DNA of 64,000 nt. It comes from Oxyruncus cristatus (lineage: Eukaryota; Chordata; Aves; Passeriformes; Cotingidae). Made by a program: the position numbers and the translations under genes. Where the stretch lies: the NCBI GenBank assembly GCA_013399855.1, contig VXAY01006172.1:369780-433779 (forward strand), read 5' to 3'. Numbering within the stretch: the first letter of the stretch is position 1; each line of letters starts with the position of its first letter. Below are positions 36,014-49,300 of the stretch, in pieces. The notes below the pieces were generated by a model that was not told the origin of the DNA, searched no databases, and saw only the letters and a program-made list of their open reading frames with translations.

Positions 36014-38850
36014 TATAAAGGGTGCTGATTACTTTGTAGTTTGCTTGCTCATTCAGGATTTTACAACACTGGGAATCAGATTTGTTGAGAGTCGTGTTGT
36101 GCAAGTATTGGAATTTTCACTAGTAAGACTTGTTTTTATGGCAGAATTTTTCACCAAAGATCCTGTAAATCTGCCCTGTAAATGGTCTATTAAAAAAAAA
36201 AAAAGTCTTTAATATATAAGGAAAATGTTTGCCTGACTCTGCCATGATAATTCATGATAATCTTATCTTCCTTAGAGAGCAGCCAAGCATGGCTCAGTAC
36301 TTTCATTTATTGTTTAAACACAAATATTTCTGAGAAGCCATTCGTGAGACCAAATGAGACCAAAGGCCTGGCATTTGGACTTGCTACTGTGCAGCTACTG
36401 TTTTAGTTAAATTCTTTGTACGTTGCTGTCATGAAAATATTTAGATGACTTAAAGATTAAATTTCAAAGTTCTCATCTTCTATGATTATATTTAGTAAAG
36501 TAAATAAACTTTTATAGTTTGATACTCATAAAATTTAAGACCAAAAACTCTCTCAGCATTTATATTTATGTATTGGAATAGATTTTTTTAAGTGTCTTTA
36601 ATTTGAAGCATCTGGCATATTACTTTTGATTATATAGACAGGCAGCTATACATAGATGGCTGTGAGGCTGAGCTATAAACTCCAGTAAAACAAGGTGTTC
36701 TGAGCCAGATTTTTCAAAGCACCCTCCAGAACTGCACCCACCAGTGCACAGCTGCATGTCTTTTCCTGCAAGAATTACTTAATGTATTTTATTTTTGTTT
36801 TGTTACTTTTTCTCCAGCATTGAATGGCAATGTAAGGTAGATGCTGTAGGTGCCATTTAAGAGGATCTTTCAAGTTCACCCTTCTAATCAAAGATTGCTT
36901 TTCTTAGCAATTTTAGGAATTATCCCATGATTCCAACCCACAAAGATGCTTAGTTGCAGAACCTTGTTAATAAACAAGATTGAAACTATTTTCCTTTAAA
37001 GGGTCTAGGACATATTTAGATTTACCAATATGCTTAATTTTTTTTATGAACCAGAGTTTACGTGAACACACAACGGTGTGAAACTGCCATCTGTTAAGTA
37101 GCTCATCAAAAAGTGATGTAATATAAGATGAAATTTGTGATAGAGTTTCATTTATTTGATTTTAGAAAGGAGTATTCTTCAACACTTGGCTTTGTACAAA
37201 CAGGTGGTAAAGAGCTTTTAGATATAAATTGTTGCCAGCTCTCCACTGAGTCTTTTTATTTTTGTATTGTACTGTTCTTAATATTATGTTTTGCCTACAA
37301 AATTGAGGAAACACAGATCCTTCAATTTGTTTTGAAGGGTGTTTAAATATGCTGTCAAGACTCTAAAACAGGATTGTGGAAGATTTCTATTTGCTCTAGA
37401 TCAGGCATATATTGTTTATATATTGGACTAATAACTACCCTAAATTTTCAACATGCATAAGTAAGAAACAGATGGTCTTACTACTGTTATTGCAATTATC
37501 AGAATTTGCTATGCTGGTAATCATTTGGATGCTGATGTTCTTGCCAATTATAGCAAAAGTATTTTCAGTGCACGTAACCAAGCAGTTCACTTTTGCAGGT
37601 TAGACAATATAATAGGACAGAAATCAATTGCAATACTAACTGTATTGTACATGAGATTAAACAAAAGGGAAATGTATAAATTAAGCTAAAGATAATTTTG
37701 GAAAAATGTACGTGCTGTCTGGAATAGGATTTCATGCCCATAATGAACTTTCAAAACAATCAGCTGAACAAATCAGTGTTGTTGGCAGCGCAGACTTTGC
37801 AGCTGTCCACGGCTACAGTTTTAAACCTGAAGTTTGGTTACTGCACTCATGACAAAAGTAACAACAGGTCTGACTTCAGACTTACTCTTTTCAATCATTG
37901 AAAGCACAATTAATGGGGCTCGTCAGAGGGGATAAATGTGCTGCTAACACTTTGAGTTTGGTTTCAAGCATTTTGATGAGTGAGTTGCAACACAGTGTTT
38001 TTTCATTTGCTAACAAAGAATCTTGAATTAGAAACAAGTCTGGTGAAAATGTGGAAACTTATGATGGCCTCAGGTAAGTGAAAGCTCCGTCAAGACTTAA
38101 CCTTATTAGTTGCTCACTTAGGTATTTCCCACTGCTGTATTGTGGTACTACAAGGCTAGATTCTTGTTTCTTTCTCTATGGACATTGCCATGCAATAGGA
38201 AAGATACCGGGAGCCTGCAGCTGTGCCCACCTAATACTTTAAAATTGCTATAAGCTAATTGTTTCCGCAAGAAAAGGTGCAAAGAAAATCACTGGGCTAC
38301 AAAAAGCCTATTTTTCTGGAGAGAGCTGAAGAGATTTATAGAGTTTTCTTTTCCACAGAGTCTGTTTTTCTAAAGAGCAGAACAGCTTAAGAGATTAATG
38401 TGAGAATTTCTTCATTAAGTCAATACCAAATGAAGTACCGTTTCTCTTTTAGCAGGAGCTTGTATATACATCTCCTCTGAAATGCAATAGAACACATGAG
38501 AACATAGCAAGTCTTAAATATGTTCTATTATCTGCAAATTTTAGTATGTTAAAATGTGTATTACCGACTGCAGCGAGTAAAGAGATCGGCCTCTGTGTTT
38601 GCCCGTACCACGGGTTGTGATAGTGTTTTACAAAATGTTTCCATTCAAAGATTAAAGTCTCTGACCAATTCTGCTTTGTTTCATGACTGTCAATGCCACA
38701 AAGAACTGAGGGGTGCTTTACACTCTGCTTCATGGGTTGTCTCAGAATTTGCTGTGATATCTTAGAAAAGAGGTACAAAATGAGCAAGTCATGGTATAGA
38801 GAGCTTAAAACTTTTCCCTTTTCCTTTAAATTCGGTGGCTTTAAGGGAAA

Positions 38851-38898
38851 GAGTTGTTTGGGGTTGTTTTGGGTTTTTTTTTATGTTCGTTTTCGTTT
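38851..38898 (+). repeat. G/T-rich simple tract
   Basis: GTTGTTTGGGGTTGTTTTGG followed by nine or more T. Low-complexity sequence with no fixed unit. Confidence 0.5.
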
Positions 38899-41735
38899 TA
38901 TAAAAAGAGAATTCAATGGCATTCCTAACATTATTAGCAAAAGATTGCTATTGTTGCAGTTAGGAAGCAATAAAGAGTGATACAAGGCATAACAACATAC
39001 TCGTAGTCATATCCAAAGCTTTCTGGAACCTGTGAAAAAGCCTTTCCTTAATTTTGCCAAGACCTGAACATGACAACTCTTTGTGGATAATAGAAGATAA
39101 GCATGTAAAAGATAGGTCGACAAGAAAGGGCATGCTATATATGGAACAAAACCAAAAATCAAGTCTGAACACATTTTTAGGAATTATTAATAGCTGTTGT
39201 GTACAAGAAAGGGGAACTGTAGCACAGTGGAAGGAATCAAAAAAAGAGAAGTTTAAAAGCTTTTTGTGTGACTAAATATTGGTTTTCATATTTCCTGGTC
39301 AATTATCTTGCATAACTATGAGCTTAGGTGACTGACTGTCACTAGGATTCATTCACTCACTCATTTTCCACCAGTGAAGATGGGCGGGACAGAAACTAGT
39401 CTGACTTTTCTGTTATTTGCTGCTGCTTACTTTTCCTTTGTGATGGTGAAGGTCAATGCTATTTTTCCTACTCGTGTTTGTAAGATTTCTTGTGTTGTTT
39501 TTATTTCCTTACATTAGTTATTTCCTCCATCACATTAAGTGTTGCCATCTAAAGTGCACACTACAAATATGCCCACCATTTTTTTTTCTGATAGATGTGA
39601 GCTGCTGGCTACTGGTTTCTTTGATGAAATCTTGTCTCTGAATACTCAATAACACTTGTTTCTCAAGACATCTGTTTTTCCACCTAATGCTTTACTGACT
39701 CTCCAGTTTTCCTACATAAATTTTTGTACCTATTTCTTTGTTTACCTGGGAAATCATAATTTTATTCAGAATGTGGATAGCTTTGAATTTCATATACTGT
39801 TTGGACTAGTGTATTATTCCTGGCTTCGCTTCTTTTGTCAGATCTTTGTTGGTTTGTGAGATAGTATGCAGGTATCTGTGCTATTTTCTTGACTTTATAG
39901 AATAGTATCTACAAAATTCCCTTGTGCTGTCGATTCTTTGTTTATTTGTGTTAGCTATTAATGGTACCTATATGTTCTTGTCAGTCTTTGAGTAGTATAA
40001 ACATTTCATGCTGTTCTAGTTTCTAATGAGATATTATTATTAAAAGAAAAAGAATAAAACACAGAGAAACTCAACAAAACGTTATTTGAATGCCCGCTCA
40101 ACATTCCAAGCCAAGAAATATTTAGAGGCTGCCAGGTATATTGTTGAACCCTCCTCAGTCTTTCATAGCCTGGACAACGCAGTTGGCAGGAAGAGGAAGA
40201 TGGCTTCTACCATCCATCTTTATATAAAAAAGGTAATTAAATGGGAGACATTCAATAGCACAAAACAGAGCCAAGCACTCCGCTTTAAGATCTCCTCTAC
40301 TGCTGAAAACCAGTACTGCAAGTTTTAGGAAATCCCAAAAAGTCATTGAACACTCCAAGGAGGACTTTTTCTGATGCAGAAACTCTGAGTTTGAATTGTA
40401 TGGCTTACGGTTCATATACACACAGTCCTTCACCTCTCAATACCTTTCTAAGAATAACAAAGTTAATATTAATGTAGTTGTTTGCTATATCAGATGAGTA
40501 TTTGTTGTTACTTAAATCCAGGATGAGCCTTTAAAATGGTTTTCCATGTCTTTTTTTTTTTCCAGGTTACACAAAATACCAAGACTCACTTTATAGCTTG
40601 TCAACACTGGCCACCAAAGGGAGATTAGCTCTAGGTCTTTAGGAACTTTGCTGGAAAAAAATGGCATTGTGGAGGTGTTAGAGGTTATTTTCCAAAATAT
40701 CTTCTTTTAGAAGTAATTTTAGTGTCTTGCGCCCCTTTCTCCCATCACTGTTCCAGAAGGCAGACATCCATATTATGAGCTAATGACTTAAACTTTCTTT
40801 AGAAACAAGAAAAAGGACTGTTTTTGAGATACAAGGTTGCATGAAAGCACCTGAAACTGCCAGGATCAGTTCTCTCTCCCTGAGGGCTGACTCTGCAACC
40901 TCTTGAAAAATAAGGGATTTGAATGGAAACAGTGACTCTCATTTAAAGAACTGCTGACACGCCTCAAATGAGGGAGCACATTCCCACATGCTCTTTATTG
41001 GAGAGTGTTACTGGAATTACAAATAGGTTTTCCATGTCATCTTGTGAAAATTATCTGTGCCATTATAAGCCATTTTGTAGTTTGCTAGAGCTTTGAATTG
41101 TCAAAGAATGGATATTATTGGTAATATGCATGATGTATGTTGCCAGAGAATATCATCTGAGTCAAATAATATCGTGAATAGTTTGAAAATGTTTCTAGGG
41201 TTTGAATCATCAATTTTTTCTCTTAATTATTCAAATGAAATATTAAAAATTCTACTGCACTGTCAAGGCTCTACAACTCACAGCTTTTCTATAGAGGCCA
41301 TACTTGTACAAATAGGTGATAGTGTGATGCTAGCATTGATGTGTCTCAGAAGAGGCTTGGACCCCAAATCCCAATAGTCTGTTGGGGATGAAAATTGTTA
41401 TCACTTTGGTCTTCTGGAGCAGTGCACATTTTGATCATGCTGGCTATAGTTCTTAAAACTGGTTACTTAAAATAGACTGTAGAATTCTTATTTTGCGTTT
41501 GTATGCAGAATTGTTAGGAGCTCCTTGCAGTTTTTGAATGGTGATGCAGTTCTCCAGAGGGAACACATGCCTAATTCATAGGAGCCCACGTTCTACTTTT
41601 AATAGTAGTGTCTTCTGGGGCCCCAGCTCTGCATGCTGTCACAGCTATCATGGCTGATGGCCTGTCATGAACTCCTTGGTTCTTTAATTGGTTCTCATTG
41701 CCTGTGGCTGGGAGTTGCAGCACATTTGACTTTGT

Positions 41736-41752
41736 CGAGTGTGACACACTCG
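41736..41752. repeat. Perfect short palindrome, 8-bp arms with a 1-base centre
   Basis: CGAGTGTGACACACTCG has arms CGAGTGTG and CACACTCG around a single A. It holds two CpG sites in a CpG-poor setting. It might bind a dimeric factor, but that is inference from shape only. Confidence 0.6.
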
Positions 41753-44554
41753 AATGTGTCATATTTCTAACTTCAGTGGAGAATTAAAATGTAGTAGTTA
41801 GTGACATTTAGACTGTAGGTAGTGCAGGTCTTCTGATGTTTTCTGATCAACAGACACATCAGTTACAGTAACAGAATTCAAAAAGTTAGGCTTTCCAGAA
41901 CTGACTCAAGTTCACCGCATTGGATGGCTTTGTTAAAGAATTGTTTAGTACCTTGGGACCAAACAATTTTACACTTTAGGAAGACTTCCACAAAAGAACA
42001 AGCAATAGCAGATCAGTAGCCCTTGTTTCTAAAATCAACAGTTCCAACAATGCAGTACTTACTGCTTACCCTGAAGTAAGTAATAATTTTGTCAGCCTCA
42101 TCAAATATTTATCAGCCATCTCTGCTAAGCACATTCTATTTCTGAGTTATTTTTCGTTGTACTCCACAGACTATCCTCTCAGCTTTTTCACCTGTTACAC
42201 TAATTCTGTCTTCCTGTGGTTGGGTGCCACTGTCACCGATGTAGTATTAAGCCTACTGAAGTGTTTCCAAAAGTAGGATATGAAGCTGAAGTAGAAGTGA
42301 ATGAAAAACAGTGTAAGTGCTGAATTTTGTAATAGCTACTGGAACGTATGACCATAAGTACTCCTGCTGAACGAAGCAGTGCTGATGTGTATTACCACCC
42401 TGTTATTACGTACGTATATCTTTATCCATGCCTCAGTGTAAGTAAGCAGTATGTCAGTGCATAAGGCTAACTAAACACATTTAGATCCTTGGAAACATAT
42501 GGCTGATGCAAAAATAGTTTGTATTTCCTAGCACACACTTTGGTTTCAAAGTTTGGTTCTATTTTAAAGGGAAAAATAAAAAGATGTTCCAAAATGTTCA
42601 TCAGCACTGGATGTAATATCTGAAGTGGTATTACAGCTAGAGCTGATTTCTTTCATGCTACCCCCAAAGCAAATGTTTTTTATCACTTACTGAGGACATA
42701 TTTGTTATTTACAGCTCACATTGCCTCACAGGACAAGGTGAACCACCAGAGAAACTCTGCAGTTCCTTAGCTTGCTAAGTTTCTATACAGAGTAAAAAAT
42801 ACTGTGACACCAGTTAGACCATATAACTCCCATCTGGTAAGATGGCAAATAAGATACTACTTAATCAAACCTGAACTCTTACTTGCTTTAGTTGCCTTTA
42901 AAATTTCTTTAAGGTCTCTTGCCTTCATGTTAATAATGAATTGAATCAGTGATTATTTTTTCTTAATGTATTTTGGCTCGCAGATGTCACAGCTGTCTTC
43001 AGGTCTAGTACCCTAAGTGTCATGGACAGAATGATGGGCTGTGTAGCACTGTGCAATATCCCAGCTATGTATTAGCACTCTGGAGAATACTACTTTAAAA
43101 GTTTGTTTTCTGGAAAGTAGCCTTAGCAAAATGTTGTAATTTGGATTTTGATGTGATCTCAATCCCATTCAAAAAAACCTTAAATGGGAAAGTTAGGGAT
43201 AAAACACACTGAAATTATATGCAGTTAGATGGAGTCAGAGTTCTCCTGTGGCTCTGTTAATCAAGAAAATTTTGTTCTTTTCCAACTTTATTCTGGTGTG
43301 TACATTCCAACAAATGTTACATTTTTTTTTCATGTTTATAAGTACTAACAATTTGTCACTTTAAGACTGGCAACTGCTGTCATTGCTGGTGAGAAAGATG
43401 AAAAAGAAGTGAGAAAAGAATAGGAGATAGAAGAAAACAGCACAGTAAAAAATTGTAAAAATAGAAGGCACACTGTATGTTCCACATCATATAGGTATTA
43501 GTTCTCTCCCCTGTAGTCGTAATTCAGCAAAGTTTTTAATTGTGAAAAACATGATTAAAAACATGTATGCTTTCATCTGGTCTGCACTGCTAGGAGGATA
43601 AAGCAAGCAATGACTGGAACTGTTCCTAAGGGCACGTTGCAAAATGTGTCTGAAAAGATAACTTTTGCACAGCTAGGCTGCTAACAGTACCTAGGTTAGC
43701 TAACTGAGAACCAGACTGGTTGTATCTGAATGAGCTATGACCTGGATCAGGGAAGTTACCATGGCTTTATCTCCTCATCCTCTCAGCCACCATTCACTGG
43801 TGCCAGCACTACTCTTTATATGATCAGGTGATCAGGCAGCATTAGGGAGCTGAATGGATTGAAACTTCACCCCAAATGTAGTTAAAGTGGCTTTTTTGTT
43901 CTTTTTTTTCTGACCTTAGTCTTTATCCATTATAGTTAGATCACCAAAATGAAAAGGTTACTATTTTATGGGGTCAGTGCATTGTAACTGTGTGTAGAGC
44001 TGCAAAGCTGCTAGTTCTGCAGTGGAGGAGAGTGGTATGTGTGTCGTGATGCATAGAGGAGAGCATGACTATCCGTGTGGCAGCAGGACACAGGCATATC
44101 AAATTGAGTGTAACCTGTGATTGTGTCCTAGCCTGTGACTCGGTCAGCTTCCTGAGTCATTCACCCACAGTTACAGGAGCATGAGTGCTGGGTCAAGGAA
44201 GGAGAAGGGAATGGGGAAATCACGGCTGCCCCAGCTTACATTAGCTTATGCTGCTACAGGACCTGAAGCACATTCAGACCCTTAATAAATTGGAGCACTG
44301 AGAAAAGACTCCAGAATGCTATTAGGATTTTTAATATTCTATGCTATGCCTTATTAAGTGCAATTGTAAAGTTATTCTGAGTTCTGTTACCCAATGAAGT
44401 GGTACTGGAAATACTAGTTTATTTTTATGCCATGGAAGGTGGTTTGTGGATGATAGGGAGCCTCTTCATTCTTGTGTTCACAGTCCATTGTGCCAGAACT
44501 CATTTATGCTTTTTCCTGGCAATTTTCTCACAGTTCTAAAATTGTGGACACAGG

Positions 44555-44632
44555 ACCTAATCCAACGAAGGTCTTAAGCATGTACACTGCCAACCATATG
44601 TAGTCTCACTGGACTCACTAGTGAGTATAGTA
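44555..44632. repeat. Ancient amniote repeat fragment
   Basis: GGACCTAATCCAACGAAGGT, then CTTAAGCATGTACACTGCC, then GTAGTCTCACTGGACTCACT recalls an old repeat with the blocks GATCCAGCAAAGCACTTAAG, CATGCTTAA and AGTAGTCCCACTGAAGTCA that I remember from bird and reptile genomes. Heavily decayed; the family name is not known to me. Confidence 0.45.
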
Positions 44633-45860
44633 GGCAAAGTGAAAACGCCCTTTGGTCTTTCTATATCAGTCTTTCAGTCTTTCTTGGAGTAAAATTGGTT
44701 GTAAGCCTGAAAGAAATGTCATATTAGGACAGCTGCTTTCCTATTCTCCTTAGCCTTTCCTTGGTTTCGTCAAATGGAGGATAGGTCAAGACTTCATCAT
44801 GAACATGAAGCTAAGCCAACACATAAATACCCTCAAGCAGCAGTTTTAACATTTTGGAATATTTATAGCTAGCAGCGAAATTTTAGGATAATAAGCTGTT
44901 CAAGGCCTGTGTTAGTTCATTTTCTCTAAAATACAATTTTTATTCTGGATGAATTCCAGATGTCTGAGCATAGACTAGAATTCAACTGGAATGGTCTAAA
45001 GCTAAATACCATTCTTTCTTTTCTTTTGCCTTTGTTAATAGGACTTTCCAGAGAGGCTGTCTGACAAACACAGTGTAATAACATGTAATAACAATAAATG
45101 TGACTAAACAAAAAAATTACATTTACTTTGCTTTCTGAAGTACTGTTCTGACAATTATACACTGACTAAAAGTCATGTGTCACATCCTGTATTTCACTGT
45201 TTCTTTTCTGGATCCTCTGTATTTCCTATTTATAGTTATGTCAGGAATCATGGCCTATATTGTGTACTCTAATGCAAAGGAAAACTACACAACATACTGT
45301 TTAGCCAAAACTGATCTTTTTCTGGTAAATGTATTCTCTTCTCCTTTGATAACCCTTAAGTTCTGTATTTCAGATTTTTTTTTTCTGTTGATGAGCTTTT
45401 TTCTAAAGTGATGCACCTTCTGCTCCCAATTTCTCCTTCTCATTCTCCACTCTTGGAGTCCTTTTTCTTCCTGTAGAATATTGAATTCTTTTCAGTGCTC
45501 TGCTTGTAATATTTAGTAGAGGTGCAGAAGGTGCTAATGGTTATTGGTAGTTATGAAAGCAGAGGTGATCAGGATGGCTGGATTTCCTGGCCAGATATCA
45601 TGGCTACTCTGCATATTCAGTTCTGTGATTTTGAAGTCTGAATTTCATTTAGAAGAATTAGGTAACTGTTTCTCAGTATGTTGGATATTCCTGAACAATC
45701 ATAGGTCACATGTAAAAGTTATTGTATTACACATATAGAAAGGTAGTTTAAAGAAATGGAAGATTTCATTAATTTGGTCAGTGATTAGAGTATGTTTTCT
45801 CCAAAGTGATTTTTTTCTTATCTGTATTTACTATCCATTTGTTTCTTCTTTCAAATTCAG

Positions 45861-46075
45861 ATTCATTTCTTGAACAGTTTAGGTCTGTGGCTATCAAGGT
45901 TGCCATACCCTCTAGAGCTGAGCATTGCCTCTCAGTTCCTATTGCCCACAAGAATGATCCTCTGCCAAGTTACATCCCTGAACTTCTCCAGAAGAACTAC
46001 TCCTGTTACGAGCAGGAGTTTACACGTGGGCAGCTACAAATAAGGCAACAGAGACATGTGCTAAAACAGTTCTAG
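45861..46075 (+). CDS. C-terminal coding exon of the unidentified gene (Asp completion plus 70 codons and stop)
   Basis: A strong acceptor, TTTGTTTCTTCTTTCAAATTCAG, ends at 45860. The first two bases AT complete GAT (Asp) with the G left by exon 31715-31825, so the phase agrees. The reading runs DSFLEQFRSVAIKVAIPSRA, then an IAHKNDPLPSYIPELLQKNY stretch, then a Gln/Arg-rich end (GQLQIRQQRHVLKQF), and stops at TAG 46073-46075. Codons such as GAG CAG GAG and AAG AAC TAC TCC TGT TAC look coding against the AT-rich flanks. No signal, membrane segment or known motif is visible. It may instead be an exon of another transcript, and additional exons could be missing in the 14-kb intron. Confidence 0.62.
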
Positions 46076-46345
46076 AGGCATCCCTCACAGGTTTGTGTCT
46101 GAAGGTGATTTTATTTGCTCCTAAAATCGGATTATAGGTTGTTTACAGAATCACAGAAGAGAGGTGATAGTTAATATATAATACAAATGTTAGTAAATAA
46201 TCAAAAGTAGCTAACTGAAATAATAAGTATCCATGCAGCTCGGTCTAGGCAACCAAGAAACAGTGGGAATACATCCACAACAGTGGAAAAGGTGGTAACA
46301 AAATTTATGTGGGACTTAAAATATTAATTAAAAGCCATTTTCTAA
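46076..46345 (+). other. Probable 3' UTR with candidate ATTAAA signal
   Basis: Sequence after the TAG has no open frame of note. The first polyadenylation-like hexamer I noted is ATTAAA at 46327-46332, about 250 bases after the stop. The true end of the transcript cannot be fixed from sequence alone. Confidence 0.3.
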
Positions 46346-49300
46346 TTCTGGTGCTAATGTTTTTAATTTCCACTGTAGCAGCTTTGTGAAGTACTTGGTT
46401 CTTATGTCACAAAAGGAGGTGGTACCTTGAAGATGGTACCTTATCTTTCTTAACTCCCAGTGAAATATTGTTTGCACACCATTATCTGCTAGCACAGAAA
46501 AATAGGAGTTGGATTTGAGTTCTTGAGGTAGGTTTTGAAAGCCATTTTAGGTCTTTGGAATGTGGTTTTGCTAGATATTTATTGTTGTCCCTAATGGAGA
46601 ACCCATGGTGATATGCTTTGTTCTAAAATACCACAAAGAAAAGCTCTTTCTGCAGCAAATGGGGATGAGTTTTAAAATCTGCAATATACATTAAGCAATT
46701 CATGTTGCCTGATTTTGTCATAAGTAACAGTTTCAGGGAAGACTATTCTTGGCAGGTACTGCTTGAAGTAGAATTAACAGGCTTATGATGATAGAGATCC
46801 CAAGAGACCTGCTCTCTTTGTATAGATATAAAACAACCCACAAAACTTTCCACAGGAATCTCTGTATAGACATTCCTTTGTTTTGTGCATCTCCTTTCTC
46901 TCAGAAAAATATCTGCCTGTACTCCTTCCTGTTTCTATCCATTTGTCCCTTGATATGACACCTTTTTCCACCTACCATTCCAGCAGAAAATGGAGTCAGT
47001 ATTTTTTGACTGTTCTGGAAAAAAACAATTTGTCTCGTATTGAGCTGAATTTGAGAAATTTGTAAAAAATTTACTTGGTTTTCCAACACAGACTTAAGTA
47101 ATAGAAAAGGGAATGTCTTGATAATTGATTCACCTTTGCTGAAGTTGCAGAAGAATTCTGGTACTGGGCCAGTGATAAGCAAGCTGATTTGTCTGGTATT
47201 TTCATGACAGAAACATTGGCACTGGACGGGCCGTTGTGGCATAGACTCTAATATTTTCTCTAACCAAACTTAGGTTGGGTGTATTGATTTCAATTAAGGA
47301 TAGTATCCGTTCAGGTGAGATCAGAAATAGTCTATCATGTTGTGATTAAAGGAGCCTTAGTAGAGATCAACATGCCGTATAGTGATGCATTAAAATGATT
47401 TGATCACTAATCAATATATTTTATCTCTTTATAGAACAGTTAGGCAGTCCAGTTTTTTTAAGACTGACTGAACTCTGAATTCATTTTCAGTATGGTTAAA
47501 TCTTGTCCTGTATAACAGACACCTGATAGCAACTTGTGATTAATCTTAGGCCCATGAGGGATTAACAACATTGTAAGGAAATATTTTTCAAAAATTAAAG
47601 AGAAATTAAATCAAATATTTTATTTGTAAGTAACGGAATGCAGAAAAATACCTTCAAGTGCTGGCTCCCCCACTCTTCCATCCAGCAAAGCTACATTACA
47701 ACATTGGTATTCTACTTGTCGTTTCTTCCATGCTGTCTCAGATCATTGTCATGCTTTTAGATGTTGTGTTAACAACTAGGTATTTAATGGAAGAGGGGAA
47801 AAAAGGTAGCTGAGTACCTGCAGGGAGGTTTGACAGGAGTGGAAATTGAAGACCATCAATACTGGCATTGCAATACCAAATCCAATTACTACAGTTGTAT
47901 TTGAGTATAATTGATTAGATTGTTCCAAGATAAAAAGGGAGTGAATAGGCAAGTATAAACTTTTGCACCTTTGGAGGATATGCAGAGATCTGTAGTATGC
48001 TTAAATGGTGAATTTGGGAAGTATGTTTAGCCAAGTACATTACTAAGCAAACGGTATAATAAAGAAAACAATGCTAACCACGTGTGTAAGATGTCCCTAC
48101 TTCTCATGCTCATGTGACTTGAAATACAAATCCCCCACTTTTGCCTCTAATTCTACTGAGCTCAAGCAGTGGAACGAGGCAAAGCTGCCAGTATCTTATA
48201 TTTCATTCATTAAAACTTTTAACAAAAATGTCTTACTAAATTATGAACATTTTAAATCTCTTCTGGAATGGACTTAGGTATAATTTATTATTTGAAGGTT
48301 TGTGCCCGTGTAGTTTTGAATTCAGCATCAGCATCTGTATAAGATTTGTATAGAACTACTCATGTTTAATTGGAATGTTTATCCAAATATCCAGGTTATT
48401 TACTTAATCTATTAGAATTGCAAAGAAGCACATTTTTGCCTTTTCCAAAGGTCAACTCCACCAGATACCTAGCATTTTAAAAAGAGAAAAGGAAGACAAG
48501 TTTCTACTGTCTTTTGAATTAAATGCATTTTGCATCAAGCAGGAAGAGCTATATTTTGACTGCTTACTTCAGGCCCCTAAGAAAGTGTTTCAGTGTCTGT
48601 AAACATAAACTGAGTGTTTCAAGCTTTCTTGTTCATTCCACCTGCATTAGTAGCTTCTGGATAGTTAGTGAAGAAAGCAGTTTCCTCTGAAGGACTAGTG
48701 AAGGTACCTGTGTCTTTCCTTGGATTGTTTTGGGGCTTAGGTGCCTGTATGCCATGCAGAGCCACATGACATTGGGGGAGGCTCCACTAGGTTCAGGCAT
48801 TGATGTCTGAACATGTCTTTGCTTTGGAACTTCTCATGCCGTGATTGCACATTGAGCTAATCTCACCTCAAGCAGTTCGGTGAGCCACTTCTCTGCACAG
48901 CTGCAAAAATGTTTGAGTCAGTCCTGGAAAGTTAAAAGATGAGGGTTGGGAGAGTGCCGTTGCCTATTTCAGAATCAATATGGCTTATGCCCTTTTATTA
49001 CGTTTGTAGAAGTGTAGCATCAGCAGGTTATTTCTCTACCTAAGGCTGTGGATACTAAGCACTCTTGAGATGCTGAAGAGCAGGGATGAGTAACAGGTTC
49101 CATGCTGTTTGCACAGCTGCAGTACTTAAATGCAAGTGCATATGACAGTAGGCATAATTTGTGGTCTAAAGAGTGATTGTAATGGCTCTACTAAACAGTG
49201 CAGGGCAGAAAACCCTCAACATTTGTGGAAGGAAGCAGTTTGTGTGGAAAGCTTGATGTTCACACTATCTATATTTCAGGGTGTTTCACTTCCGACTCTC

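Larger units (their letters stand above)
31826..45860 (+). other. Inferred intron, about 14.0 kb
   Basis: Runs from GTAAGA at 31826 to TTCAAATTCAG ending at 45860, phase 1 at both ends. It contains a CR1 fragment at 34455-34710, T-rich tracts near 34880 and 35941, a short perfect palindrome at 41736 and an old repeat at 44555. No further exon with paired splice sites and protein-like translation was seen. Confidence 0.55.

Noticed and set aside
40086..40328. 80-codon plus-strand ORF with a protein-like start and a GTAATT near 40232
   Set aside because: No convincing acceptor upstream, and the possible donor is weak. I could not place it in phase with the exons at 31715 and 45861.
46141..46165. 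Possible antisense CR1 tail (ACAGAATCACAGAA)
   Set aside because: The match is very short, and the adjoining bases do not continue into CR1.
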